The notes: a model not told the origin generated them from the letters alone. A DNA stretch of 14,288 nt from an uncultured bacterium (GCA_905214525.1 CAJMMN010000037.1:1-14288); one strand, 5' to 3'; positions 7,772 to 14,280 are shown, numbered from the stretch's first letter. Program-made: numbers and translations.

Positions 7772-7791
7772 AGGGGTATTATCCCCTTTTT
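7772..7791 (+). terminator. Terminator-like hairpin in the veg leader
   Basis: AGGGG (7772-7776) and CCCCT (7783-7787) form a 5-bp stem with a 6-base loop, followed by a T tract to 7791. It lies between the candidate promoter and the veg ribosome binding site. It may be a weak attenuator of veg-ispE or a backstop terminator for dtd. Confidence 0.4.
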
Positions 7792-7818
7792 GAATTGCAC
7801 CTTCTGGAGGCCCTGTTC

Positions 7819-8115
7819 ATGGAAGAGATGGAAGTCAATCACGTCGACGACATCCACGAGAAGCTGACCGATATGGTGGGCGATCGCGTCAAGGTGAAGG
7901 CCAACATGGGCCGCACCCGCGTCGTCGAGCGCATGGGCACCATCAAGAGCGTCCACCCCGCCGTCTTTATCGTCGAGGTTGACGAACGTCGCGGCCGCAA
8001 GTCGCGTCAGTCCTACCAGTATATCGATGTCCTCACCGGGCAGGTCGAGCTGTTCGACCCCGAGAGCGGTGAGCACATTTTTACCCCGCTCGGCAATCAG
8101 CTCGAGGAGCACTAA
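7819..8115 (+). CDS. veg: Veg family protein
   Basis: Small protein of 98 aa in the Veg family (formerly DUF1021), known from Bacillus subtilis, where it promotes biofilm formation; its molecular action is not well known. The match lies in the central block VKVKANMGRTRVVERMG, then PAVFIVEVDE and the SYQYIDVLTGQVELF end, which parallel the B. subtilis protein (86 aa). The protein has about ten extra C-terminal residues. I chose ATG 7819 because TGGAGG (7805-7810) lies 8 bases upstream. An earlier in-frame TTG at 7795 overlaps the leader and lacks such a site. The ispE start is 2 bases after its stop, and the veg-ispE neighbourhood also occurs in Bacillus. Confidence 0.85.
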   Translation: MEEMEVNHVDDIHEKLTDMVGDRVKVKANMGRTRVVERMGTIKSVHPAVFIVEVDERRGRKSRQSYQYIDVLTGQVELFDPESGEHIFTPLGNQLEEH

Positions 8116-8117
8116 CG

Positions 8118-9014
8118 GTGACCGATCGGTCCCTGACTCTTTCCGCGCCGGCAAAGATTAACCTCTACCTGGGGGTTCATACCGAGCGCGATGACCGCGG
8201 CTACCACAGGGTCGATTCCCTGATGGCAGCCGTCGGTCTTTCCGATTCCGTGACGGTCGCGCCGGCGCAGGCGCTGACCGTCCAGACGGTTCCGGCATCA
8301 GATTTTCCCATGCAAAAGAATACGGCGTATCGGGCTGCGGTTGCTATGGCCGAGCATTATGGTCGCGAGGCAAACATCTGCGTGACGATTGAGAAGCGCA
8401 TTCCATTGTGCGCCGGCTTGGGCGGCCCCTCGACGGATGCGGCCGCGGTCATTGTCGCCTTGGCGGAGCTCTGGGGAATTGATCGCACCGACCCCGCGCT
8501 CGACGACATTGCGCGGGGTATTGGCGCCGACGTCCCGTTCTTTTTGCACGCGAGCCTTGCGTTCTACGTAGGTGGGGGAGACGTGCTGGCAACTGAGTAT
8601 CCCGCGCTGCCCGCAACGCCCGTCGTGTTGGTCAAGCCGCGCGAGGCAAGCGTTTCAACAATTGAAGCCTATCGACGTTTTGACGAGGCTCCGGTGCCTG
8701 CGGACAAGCCCGGCGCGATAGCTTCTGCCTTGCGTGCTGGTGATGCCGAGACGGCATATGCGCTCATCCATAACAACCTGGGTGCCATTTCCGCACAGAT
8801 GGAGCCGCAGATTCAAATGGTTCTCGATTGGCTGCGTAAACAGGACGGCACCGTTGCTGTAGATGTGTGCGGATCGGGTGCCTGCTCATTTGCCATTTGC
8901 GACACCGCCGCCACGGCCGAAAGGCTTGCCGACGCTGCCCAGCAAAACGGCTGGTGGTCCTGCGCGACGGAGCTCATTCCCAACACGGTTCAAATCGACG
9001 CGCCAAAGAAATAA
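8118..9014 (+). CDS. ispE: 4-diphosphocytidyl-2-C-methyl-D-erythritol kinase
   Basis: Phosphorylates CDP-methylerythritol at the 2-OH, the fourth step of the MEP isoprenoid pathway, which feeds undecaprenyl carrier lipids for cell-wall synthesis. It is a GHMP kinase of 298 aa. Lys13 in APAKINL and Asp138 in GADVPFF are the expected active-site residues. The ATP loop is PLCAGLGGPSTDAAA, with GLGGPSTD at 100-107, where Pro-Ser-Thr replaces the common Gly-Ser-Ser. The C-terminal GSGACSFA loop completes the fold. The start is GTG; GAGGAG inside the end of veg lies about 8 bases upstream, so it depends on veg translation. R-D-D-R-G-YH follows the first motif as usual. Confidence 0.94.
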   Translation: MTDRSLTLSAPAKINLYLGVHTERDDRGYHRVDSLMAAVGLSDSVTVAPAQALTVQTVPASDFPMQKNTAYRAAVAMAEHYGREANICVTIEKRIPLCAGLGGPSTDAAAVIVALAELWGIDRTDPALDDIARGIGADVPFFLHASLAFYVGGGDVLATEYPALPATPVVLVKPREASVSTIEAYRRFDEAPVPADKPGAIASALRAGDAETAYALIHNNLGAISAQMEPQIQMVLDWLRKQDGTVAVDVCGSGACSFAICDTAATAERLADAAQQNGWWSCATELIPNTVQIDAPKK

Positions 9015-9049
9015 AATTTTCTCTAGCACGCGGCGAAAATCTTTGTTAC

Positions 9050-9055
9050 TATAGT
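9050..9055 (+). promoter_or_regulatory. Candidate -10 box of tRNA-Pro
   Basis: TATAGT sits 8 bases before the mature tRNA 5' end, a spacing that suits a direct tRNA promoter. I see no convincing -35 hexamer. It may be read through from ispE as well, because there is no terminator between them. Confidence 0.4.
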
Positions 9056-9063
9056 CGAGCTAA

Positions 9064-9140
9064 CGGGTTGTGGCTCAGTTTGGTAGAGCACTGCGTTCGG
9101 GACGCAGGGGTCGCTGGTTCAAATCCAGTCAACCCGACCA
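9064..9140 (+). tRNA. tRNA-Pro, anticodon CGG
   Basis: A complete cloverleaf can be drawn. The acceptor stem CGGGTTG (9064-9070) pairs with CAACCCG (9130-9136), and A at 9137 and an encoded CCA (9138-9140) follow. The D stem is GCTC/GAGC, the anticodon stem CTGCG/CGCAG, and the loop TTCGGGA places the anticodon CGG at 9098-9100. The T arm is GCTGG-TTCAAAT-CCAGT. The C1-G72 pair with A73 is a proline identity feature in bacteria. It reads CCG, a codon used often in this GC-rich genome. Confidence 0.96.
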
Positions 9141-9150
9141 GAGCATGAGG

Positions 9151-9179
9151 AGGGACCGCTTCTTGCGGTCCCTTTTTTT
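9151..9179 (+). terminator. Rho-independent terminator after tRNA-Pro
   Basis: A perfect 9-bp stem AGGGACCGC (9151-9159) / GCGGTCCCT (9165-9173) with a 5-base loop is followed by a run of seven T (9173-9179). It closes the tRNA transcript and any read-through from veg-ispE. Confidence 0.92.
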
Positions 9180-9187
9180 AGCTATTG

Positions 9188-9216
9188 TTGTGATACCGCG
9201 ATACCCGCGGTATACT
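9188..9216 (+). promoter_or_regulatory. tatA promoter with a palindrome in the spacer
   Basis: TTGTGA (9188-9193) and TATACT (9211-9216) are 17 bases apart, a good SigA-type promoter. Between and across them lies an inverted repeat, ATACCGCG (9193-9200) and CGCGGTAT (9206-9213), with a 5-base centre. A protein bound there would block RNA polymerase, so it may be an operator. Confidence 0.55.
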
Positions 9217-9252
9217 CATTCGAGCTTGTCTCGCTGTATTGTGGAGGTCTAA

Positions 9253-9528
9253 ATGTTTGGACTGAGGGCTCCTGAGCTCATCATTATTCTCGTCGTTGTC
9301 CTGATTATCTTCGGGCCCAAGAACCTGCCGAAGCTCGGCAAGTCCCTCGGCTCTACCGTCAAGAATATCCGTGAGGGTATGGAGGGCGACGATAAGGCCG
9401 AGACCAAGCAGGCCGAGGAGGTCGTGGTCGAGCAGTCCGAGGAGGACAAGGAGATCGCTGAGCTCGAGGCCAAGCTCGCTGCTGCCAAGAAGAAGCAGGC
9501 AGAGGACAGCGACGCGGACGCAGAGTAG
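9253..9528 (+). CDS. tatA: Sec-independent protein translocase subunit TatA
   Basis: Pore-forming subunit of the twin-arginine translocase, which exports folded proteins across the cytoplasmic membrane. It has 91 aa, typical of TatA. The N-terminal half is one membrane helix (about 7-20) with Glu8, then the conserved Phe20-Gly21 and the FGPKNLP hinge, and an amphipathic helix (about 25-42). The remainder is a highly charged tail rich in Glu and Lys, probably coiled in the cytosol. GGAGG (9243-9247) lies 5 bases before the ATG. It has its own promoter and terminator, so it is a stand-alone gene; no tatC or tatB is next to it, and those must lie elsewhere. TatA and TatB can look alike in length; the short N-terminus and FGP motif favour TatA. 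Confidence 0.92.
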   Translation: MFGLRAPELIIILVVVLIIFGPKNLPKLGKSLGSTVKNIREGMEGDDKAETKQAEEVVVEQSEEDKEIAELEAKLAAAKKKQAEDSDADAE

Positions 9529-9553
9529 TCCCATCCCTTTGGGGTGAGCACCT

Positions 9554-9590
9554 GACCGGCTTGCCCGCAGGCTAGCCGGTCTTTTTCGTT
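9554..9590 (+). terminator. Rho-independent terminator of tatA
   Basis: GACCGGCT (9554-9561) pairs with AGCCGGTC (9574-9581). A further inner GCC/GGC stem closes a 4-base loop. TTTTT follows at 9582-9586. Confidence 0.87.
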
Positions 9591-9634
9591 TTGTTGACAG
9601 TTGATTGTTTGATCAGAGTTGGGGAGATATCCGT

Positions 9635-10105
9635 ATGGACGCAAGCCAGATCGTACTGACCGCTGAGGGCCGCCAGAAGCTCGTCGAGGAGCTCGCTTGG
9701 CGTGAGGGCGATTACGCCAAGGAGATCGTCGAGGACATCAAGGAAGCCCGCGCGTTCGGCGACCTTTCGGAGAACTCCGAGTACGATGCCGCCAAGGACA
9801 AGCAGGCCCAGAACGCCGCTCGTATTGCCGAGATCCAGGCCATCCTCGCCAACGCTCAGGTTGCTGCCACCACAGGTGATCTGACCGTCTCCATCGGTTC
9901 CACCGTTTCTCTGATTGATCCCAACGGTGAGGTCATGGAAGTCACGCTCGTCGGTACCACCGAGACCAACTCGCTCGAGCACAAGATTTCCAACGAGTCT
10001 CCGGTCGGCCACGCCATCATCGGTCACGGCGAGGGCGACTCCGTCGAGGTCGTTACGCCTTCCGGCAAGACTCGCGTCTACACCATCGCCAAGATTGCAC
10101 GCTAG
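9635..10105 (+). CDS. greA: Transcription elongation factor GreA
   Basis: Binds the secondary channel of RNA polymerase and stimulates cleavage of backtracked RNA. It has 156 aa, close to the 158 of E. coli GreA. The N-terminal coiled coil (about 1-75) has at its tip GDLSENSEY, with Asp43 and Glu46 as the catalytic acidic pair. The C-terminal FKBP-like domain ends in the VTPSGKTRVYTI segment. I chose ATG 9635, which has GGGGAG (9621-9626) 8 bases upstream. An earlier in-frame TTG at 9605 would add ten residues of no family character. lysS follows after 79 bases, an order also seen in some Firmicutes. Confidence 0.95.
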   Translation: MDASQIVLTAEGRQKLVEELAWREGDYAKEIVEDIKEARAFGDLSENSEYDAAKDKQAQNAARIAEIQAILANAQVAATTGDLTVSIGSTVSLIDPNGEVMEVTLVGTTETNSLEHKISNESPVGHAIIGHGEGDSVEVVTPSGKTRVYTIAKIAR

Positions 10106-10133
10106 ACCACGGTCCCGCGTAAAGGTATGTTTT

Positions 10134-10166
10134 CGCTCCCTGGGACCGAATCCTGGGGAGCGTTTT
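10134..10166 (+). terminator. Terminator or attenuator between greA and lysS
   Basis: CGCTCCC (10134-10140) pairs with GGGAGCG (10156-10162), followed by TTTT. The loop has a competing partner: GGGACCG (10142-10148) matches CGGTCCC (10110-10116) upstream. The two stems form a pseudoknot or exclude one another, so it may regulate read-through into lysS. Confidence 0.6.
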
Positions 10167-10184
10167 AGTTTGAGGAGCTAACTT

Positions 10185-12149
10185 ATGGCAGAGAACCAGA
10201 ACGCCGCAGATCAGGCATCGACGCTCAACGACGAGCGCGCCACCCGCCTGGCCAAGCGCGCCGCCCTGTTCGAGGCGGGCCAGAACCCCTATCCCGAGCA
10301 CTCTGAGCTTGAGGACTACGTTGCCGATATCGAGGCTAAGTATGCCGAGCTTGCCGATGGCGAGGACACCGAGGACGTCGTGAAGATCGCCGGCCGTGTG
10401 GTCGCCAAGCGCGGTCAGGGCAAGATCATGTTCATCGTCGTGCGCGATGCGACTGCCGAGATTCAGCTGTTCTGCCGCATCAACGACATGGACGAGGCTG
10501 CCTGGAATACGCTCAAGTCCCTCGACCTGGGCGACATCCTGGGCGTGACCGGCGTGGTTGTGCGCACCCAGCGCGGTCAGCTTTCCGTTGCCCCTAAGAG
10601 CGCGACCCTGCTTGCCAAGGCCGTTCGTCCGCTGCCCGAGAAGTTCCACGGTCTTTCCGACAAGGAGACCCGCTATCGCCAGCGCTATGTTGACCTGATC
10701 GCCAACGACGACGTTCGCGAGACGTTCCGTAAGCGTTCGCAGATTCTCTCCACCTTCCGTCGCTTTATGGAGTCCGACGGCTACATGGAGGTCGAGACCC
10801 CCATCCTGCAGACCATCCAGGGCGGCGCTACTGCCAAGCCGTTCATCACGCACTTCAACGCGCTCGATCAGGAGTGCTACCTGCGTATTGCCACCGAGCT
10901 GCACCTCAAGCGCTGCATCGTCGGTGGTTTTGAGCGCGTGTTCGAGATCGGCCGCATCTTCCGTAACGAGGGCATGGACCTTACCCACAACCCCGAGTTC
11001 ACCACGATGGAGGCCTACCGTGCCTTCTCCGACCTCGAGGGCATGAAGGCGCTCGCCCAGGGTGTCATCAAGGCGGCTAACAAGGCCATCGGCAACCCCG
11101 AGGTCATCGAGTACCAGGGCCAGACCATCGACCTTTCTGGTGAGTGGGCCAGCCGTCCCATGACCGACATCGTCTCCGACGTGCTCGGCAAGCAGGTCAC
11201 CATCGACACGCCGGTCGAGGAGCTTGCTGCCGCCGCACGCGAGAAGGGCCTGGAGATTAAGCCCGAGTGGACCGCCGGCAAGATTATCGCCGAGATCTAC
11301 GATGAGCTGGGCGAGGACACCATCGTCAACCCCACGTTCGTGTGCGATTACCCCATCGAGGTCAGCCCGCTTGCCAAGCGCTTTGAGGACGACCCGCGCC
11401 TGACGCACCGCTTTGAGCTGGTCATTGCCGGTCACGAGTACGCCAACGCATTCTCTGAGCTCAACGACCCGGTCGACCAGGCCGAGCGCTTTGCCGCCCA
11501 GATGGCCGAGAAGGCTGGCGGCGACGACGAGGCCATGGAGTACGACGAGGATTACGTGCGCGCCCTCGAGTACGGTATGCCTCCCGCGGGCGGCATCGGC
11601 ATCGGTATCGACCGCGTGGTCATGCTGCTCACCAACCAGGCTTCCATCCGCGACGTGCTACTGTTCCCGCACATGAAGCCCGAGAAGGGTTTCCAGTCCG
11701 GTGCCGCTGCCGCCAAGGCTGCCGAGGCCGGCAACACCGCGAGCCCGTTCGTCAAGCCGCTCAAGCCCACGGTTGATTACTCCAAGATCGCCGTCGAGCC
11801 GCTGTTTGAGGAGTTCGTCGACTTTGATACCTTCTCCAAGAGCGATTTCCGCGCTGTGAAGGTCAAGGCGTGCGAGGCCGTCAAGAAGTCCAAGAAGCTG
11901 CTGAACTTTACGCTCGACGACGGCACTGGCACCGACCGCACCATCCTCTCCGGCATTCACGGTTATTATGAGCCCGAGGATCTGGTCGGCAAGACCCTGC
12001 TCGCCATCACCAACCTGCCTCCGCGCAAGATGATGGGCATCCCCAGCTGCGGTATGCTCATCAGCGCCATCCACGAGGAGGAGGGCGAGGAGCGTCTCAA
12101 CCTGATTCAGCTCGACGCTTCCATCCCTGCCGGCGCGAAGATGTACTAA
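10185..12149 (+). CDS. lysS: Lysyl-tRNA synthetase, class II, with C-terminal tRNA-binding domain
   Basis: Charges tRNA-Lys with lysine in the cytosol. At 654 aa it is about 150 residues longer than E. coli LysS. An OB-fold anticodon-binding domain (about 60-165) contains VVKIAGRVVAKRGQGK. The class II catalytic core has RYRQRYVDLI, motif 2 FEIGRIFRNEG (253-263) and motif 3 GIGIGIDR (470-477). After LLFPHMKPE comes an Ala-rich linker (about 500-530), then an extra domain (about 545-654) with FSKSDFRAVKVKACE, ILSGIHGYYEPEDLVGK, PRKMMG (613-618) and SCGM (621-624). That is the Trbp111/EMAPII-like tRNA-binding domain usually found at the end of MetRS. GAGGAG lies 7 bases before the ATG. There is no frameshift; the fusion is one open frame. 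Confidence 0.96.
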   Translation: MAENQNAADQASTLNDERATRLAKRAALFEAGQNPYPEHSELEDYVADIEAKYAELADGEDTEDVVKIAGRVVAKRGQGKIMFIVVRDATAEIQLFCRINDMDEAAWNTLKSLDLGDILGVTGVVVRTQRGQLSVAPKSATLLAKAVRPLPEKFHGLSDKETRYRQRYVDLIANDDVRETFRKRSQILSTFRRFMESDGYMEVETPILQTIQGGATAKPFITHFNALDQECYLRIATELHLKRCIVGGFERVFEIGRIFRNEGMDLTHNPEFTTMEAYRAFSDLEGMKALAQGVIKAANKAIGNPEVIEYQGQTIDLSGEWASRPMTDIVSDVLGKQVTIDTPVEELAAAAREKGLEIKPEWTAGKIIAEIYDELGEDTIVNPTFVCDYPIEVSPLAKRFEDDPRLTHRFELVIAGHEYANAFSELNDPVDQAERFAAQMAEKAGGDDEAMEYDEDYVRALEYGMPPAGGIGIGIDRVVMLLTNQASIRDVLLFPHMKPEKGFQSGAAAAKAAEAGNTASPFVKPLKPTVDYSKIAVEPLFEEFVDFDTFSKSDFRAVKVKACEAVKKSKKLLNFTLDDGTGTDRTILSGIHGYYEPEDLVGKTLLAITNLPPRKMMGIPSCGMLISAIHEEEGEERLNLIQLDASIPAGAKMY

Positions 12150-12152
12150 CTA

Positions 12153-12179
12153 GTTACGCGGTTCTACGAACCGCGTAAC
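12153..12179 (+). terminator. Perfect 12-bp hairpin after lysS
   Basis: GTTACGCGGTTC (12153-12164) and GAACCGCGTAAC (12168-12179) pair exactly around a TAC loop, 3 bases after the lysS stop. There is no T tract, so it may protect the mRNA 3' end or pause polymerase ahead of the next terminator. Confidence 0.45.
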
Positions 12180-12227
12180 GGCTCGACGCTGCGCGGGCCG
12201 CATTTGGACAATCTGACGTTCAACTTC

Positions 12228-12262
12228 AAGGGCGCGACCAGAAGGTCAGCGCCCTTTCGTTT
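12228..12262 (+). terminator. Rho-independent terminator of lysS
   Basis: AAGGGCGC (12228-12235) pairs with GCGCCCTT (12249-12256), continued by GACC/GGTC with one bulged A and an AGAA loop. TTTCGTTT follows. It is about 80 bases after the lysS stop. Confidence 0.75.
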
Positions 12263-12395
12263 CACGTCACCTTGTCTCAAATGCAGCCCGCTCGCTGACT
12301 TATGCTCAACCTGCGGCGCCATTTTGCTTGAAGGCACCTTGCTCACTCTGGCGGGCTTTCGCTGTCCGTCCTCTACCTGTGGCGTTGCCCTGGTT
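12263..12395. other. Non-coding stretch of lysS-thrE spacer
   Basis: No convincing gene is present in the 418 bases between lysS and thrE; this is the part without a clear element. AGCCCGC (12285-12291) is the inverse of GCGGGCT (12351-12357). A 14-base phrase recurs with two mismatches at 12305-12318 and 12371-12384. A TTG-started frame of 79 codons crosses it with no ribosome binding site. It may be an old dispersed repeat. Confidence 0.4.
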
Positions 12396-12441
12396 GGCAC
12401 TTGGGGACGTTCCTCTTGTGCCGGCACTTGGGGACGGTCCT
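12396..12441. repeat. REP-like GGGGACG repeat, 1.5 copies
   Basis: A 19-base unit, GGCACTTGGGGACGTTCCT (12396-12414), is repeated at 12423-12441 with one change (T to G). In the first copy, GGCAC (12396-12400) pairs with GTGCC (12418-12422), so it is a hairpin with the GGGGAC core in its loop. The second copy lacks the closing arm. This form resembles REP elements mobilised by TnpA_REP transposases. Confidence 0.6.
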
Positions 12442-12567
12442 AGCCGCCTGGGGTCTACCGGCGCATTGGGGGTTTACGCCTTCCATGCATGACAGTCGTC
12501 TCTTTTATGTTTCCTTTAGCCGTTGCTGCCTAGGATGGGGGTTAGTCGGTAGGAAGGGAGCGTCTAT

Positions 12568-14136
12568 ATGGACGACGCGAGCGAGCGTGCAATCGAAGAG
12601 GACATGCTCGATCAGTTCAACTATTTTGATGATGAGGACGAGGAATTGATCGATCGTCGCGAGCCGGCGGCGCTCGATGCTTTCGACCTTGTTGATGAAG
12701 GGCCCGACGAGGACGAGGTCGAATCGACGGAACCCCCACAGCCTTCGCGCCATGATTCGTTGCTCTCAAGAGTCCCTCTGCACCACGGTGTTCGTGCCGG
12801 CGCCCTCCATATGAAAACCGACTGGTGCCAGATCGTGACGGCAGGCGGTGAGCTTGCCGTCGATGCGCCGCTCACCGATAAATCATCCATCATTTGCCGC
12901 ACCGGTATGCTTATGCTCGCGAGCGGAACGGGTGCCTGGCGTGTACGCGATACCATGAATCGCGTCGCCGCTGTACTCGGTGTCACCATCCACGTTGACT
13001 TAAGTCTCCTGTCGTTTGAGTGTACTTGTATCGAAGACGGTCACTGCTTTAACGAGGTCGTCAGCCTACCCACAACGGGGGTCAATACTCATCGCATTTG
13101 GATGATGGAGAGCTTCTTAAAGGAAATCGAGATTTACGGGCGCCGGTTTACCGTGCACGAGTACCACGAGATGCTCAAGACCGTTGAAAGCTCAAAGCCC
13201 GATTACTCTCCCTGGCAACAGGGCCTTGCGGCAGCCTGTGCTTGCGGCGCCTTCGTCTTTTTGCTCGGCGGCGGCCCTATCGAGATGGCCTGTGCATTTG
13301 TGGGCGCTGGTGTCGGCAACTTTGCGCGCTCCCATATTCTCAAGCAGGGCCTTGGCCAGTTTAGCGCGCTGACGATCGGCGTTGCACTCGCTTGCGTCTC
13401 ATATCTGCTGGCATTGCTTGGCCTTGGCCAGGTCATACCGGGGGCAATGTCGCACCAAGAAGGCTATATCGGCGCCATGCTCTTTGTGATCCCCGGCTTT
13501 CCTCTCATTACGGCAGGCCTCGACATCGCTAAGCTCGACATGCGAAGCGGCATTGAGCGTCTTTCGTATGCTGTGTCGATTATTGTGATGGCGACCCTCG
13601 TAGGCTGGATGGTTGCCGAGTGTGTGGGGCTGGCACCGGATGACTTTGCCCCGCTCGGGCTCTCACCGTTGGCTCTTACACTCTTGCGTGTGGTGATGAG
13701 CTTTGTCGGAGTATTTGGCTTCTCGGTTATGTTCAACAGTCCGATAAAGATGGCCGCGGCGGCAGGGCTCATCGGCGCCGTGTCTAATACCTTGCGCCTT
13801 ACGCTCGTTGATGCGCCGACGCTGTTTCCCTTCCTGGGTCTGAGCGTGGGTATGCCTCCCGAGGCAGCAGCGTTTATCGGCGCGCTGGTATCGGGACTGC
13901 TCGCGAGCTTAGCTGAAATCAAACTCACCTACCCACGCATCGCCCTCACGGTGCCGTCGATTGTCATTATGGTGCCGGGCTTGTATCTGTATCGCTCGAT
14001 GTATTACATGTGCACCTTCGACACGGTCAATATGCTCGGCTGGTTTGTGCGTGCAGTGCTCATCGTGGCGTTTCTGCCCGTTGGCCTGGGCGTGGCGCGT
14101 ACGCTCACCGACCCTCGCTGGCGCCACACCAGCTAA
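12568..14136 (+). CDS. thrE: ThrE-type threonine/serine exporter
   Basis: Predicted inner-membrane exporter of threonine and serine, of the family typified by Corynebacterium ThrE (489 aa) and the split YjjP/YjjB pair. It has 522 aa. Residues 1-60 are very acidic and probably disordered. Residues about 70-210 form the soluble part of the first ThrE domain. About ten membrane segments follow from 218 to 512. The family motif VIPGFPLITAGLDIAKLD starts at 307, and a partner VPGLYLYR at about 469 lies in the second domain. AGGAAGGGAG (12551-12560) lies 7 bases before the ATG. I see no clear promoter. It is followed by an exact inverted repeat. Substrate preference is inferred from the family only. 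Confidence 0.85.
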   Translation: MDDASERAIEEDMLDQFNYFDDEDEELIDRREPAALDAFDLVDEGPDEDEVESTEPPQPSRHDSLLSRVPLHHGVRAGALHMKTDWCQIVTAGGELAVDAPLTDKSSIICRTGMLMLASGTGAWRVRDTMNRVAAVLGVTIHVDLSLLSFECTCIEDGHCFNEVVSLPTTGVNTHRIWMMESFLKEIEIYGRRFTVHEYHEMLKTVESSKPDYSPWQQGLAAACACGAFVFLLGGGPIEMACAFVGAGVGNFARSHILKQGLGQFSALTIGVALACVSYLLALLGLGQVIPGAMSHQEGYIGAMLFVIPGFPLITAGLDIAKLDMRSGIERLSYAVSIIVMATLVGWMVAECVGLAPDDFAPLGLSPLALTLLRVVMSFVGVFGFSVMFNSPIKMAAAAGLIGAVSNTLRLTLVDAPTLFPFLGLSVGMPPEAAAFIGALVSGLLASLAEIKLTYPRIALTVPSIVIMVPGLYLYRSMYYMCTFDTVNMLGWFVRAVLIVAFLPVGLGVARTLTDPRWRHTS

Positions 14137-14164
14137 TTGGCGCAAGTGAAACTGATCCGCATAA

Positions 14165-14234
14165 CATGAACGTGGATAATCTCCCGTTTTTGGCCTGTTT
14201 ACGGGCTCAAAACGGGAGATTATCCACGTTCATG
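14165..14234. repeat. Exact 26-bp inverted repeat after thrE
   Basis: The arms at 14165-14190 and 14209-14234 are perfect inverse copies, separated by 18 bases that can extend the stem with GGCC/GGCT. Each arm contains TTATCCACG or its inverse (14220-14228 and 14171-14179), one base off the DnaA box TTATCCACA. There is no T tract after it. It may serve as a barrier or mRNA end for thrE, or be a small mobile palindrome. Confidence 0.9.
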
Positions 14235-14260
14235 GGTAGCGCGCAGAGATGTGGTGTAAG

Positions 14261-14280
14261 AGGCGGGGAATGCCCCGCCT
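14261..14280. terminator. GC-rich hairpin at window end
   Basis: AGGCGGGG (14261-14268) and CCCCGCCT (14273-14280) form a perfect 8-bp stem with a 4-base loop. The sequence ends eight bases later in CTT, so a T tract may follow outside the window. It could end thrE or a gene arriving from the other side. Confidence 0.45.

Noticed and set aside
9064..9140. tRNA-Pro as a phage or island attachment site
   Set aside because: No integrase, no direct repeat of the tRNA 3' end and no change of gene character follow it.
9594..9599. Exact TTGACA before greA
   Set aside because: It is a perfect -35 hexamer, but no -10-like sequence lies 16-19 bases downstream, so I did not call a promoter.
10106..10184. 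T-box riboswitch before lysS
   Set aside because: The spacer is only 79 bases and lacks a specifier loop and the conserved T-box sequence.
12204..12443. 79-codon frame with several CxxC pairs after lysS
   Set aside because: It starts at TTG without a ribosome binding site, overlaps the lysS terminator and ends in the REP-like repeat. The cysteines come from repeated DNA words.
14165..14234. Replication origin
   Set aside because: There are only two DnaA-like words, both imposed by the palindrome, with no AT-rich unwinding region and no dnaA or dnaN nearby.
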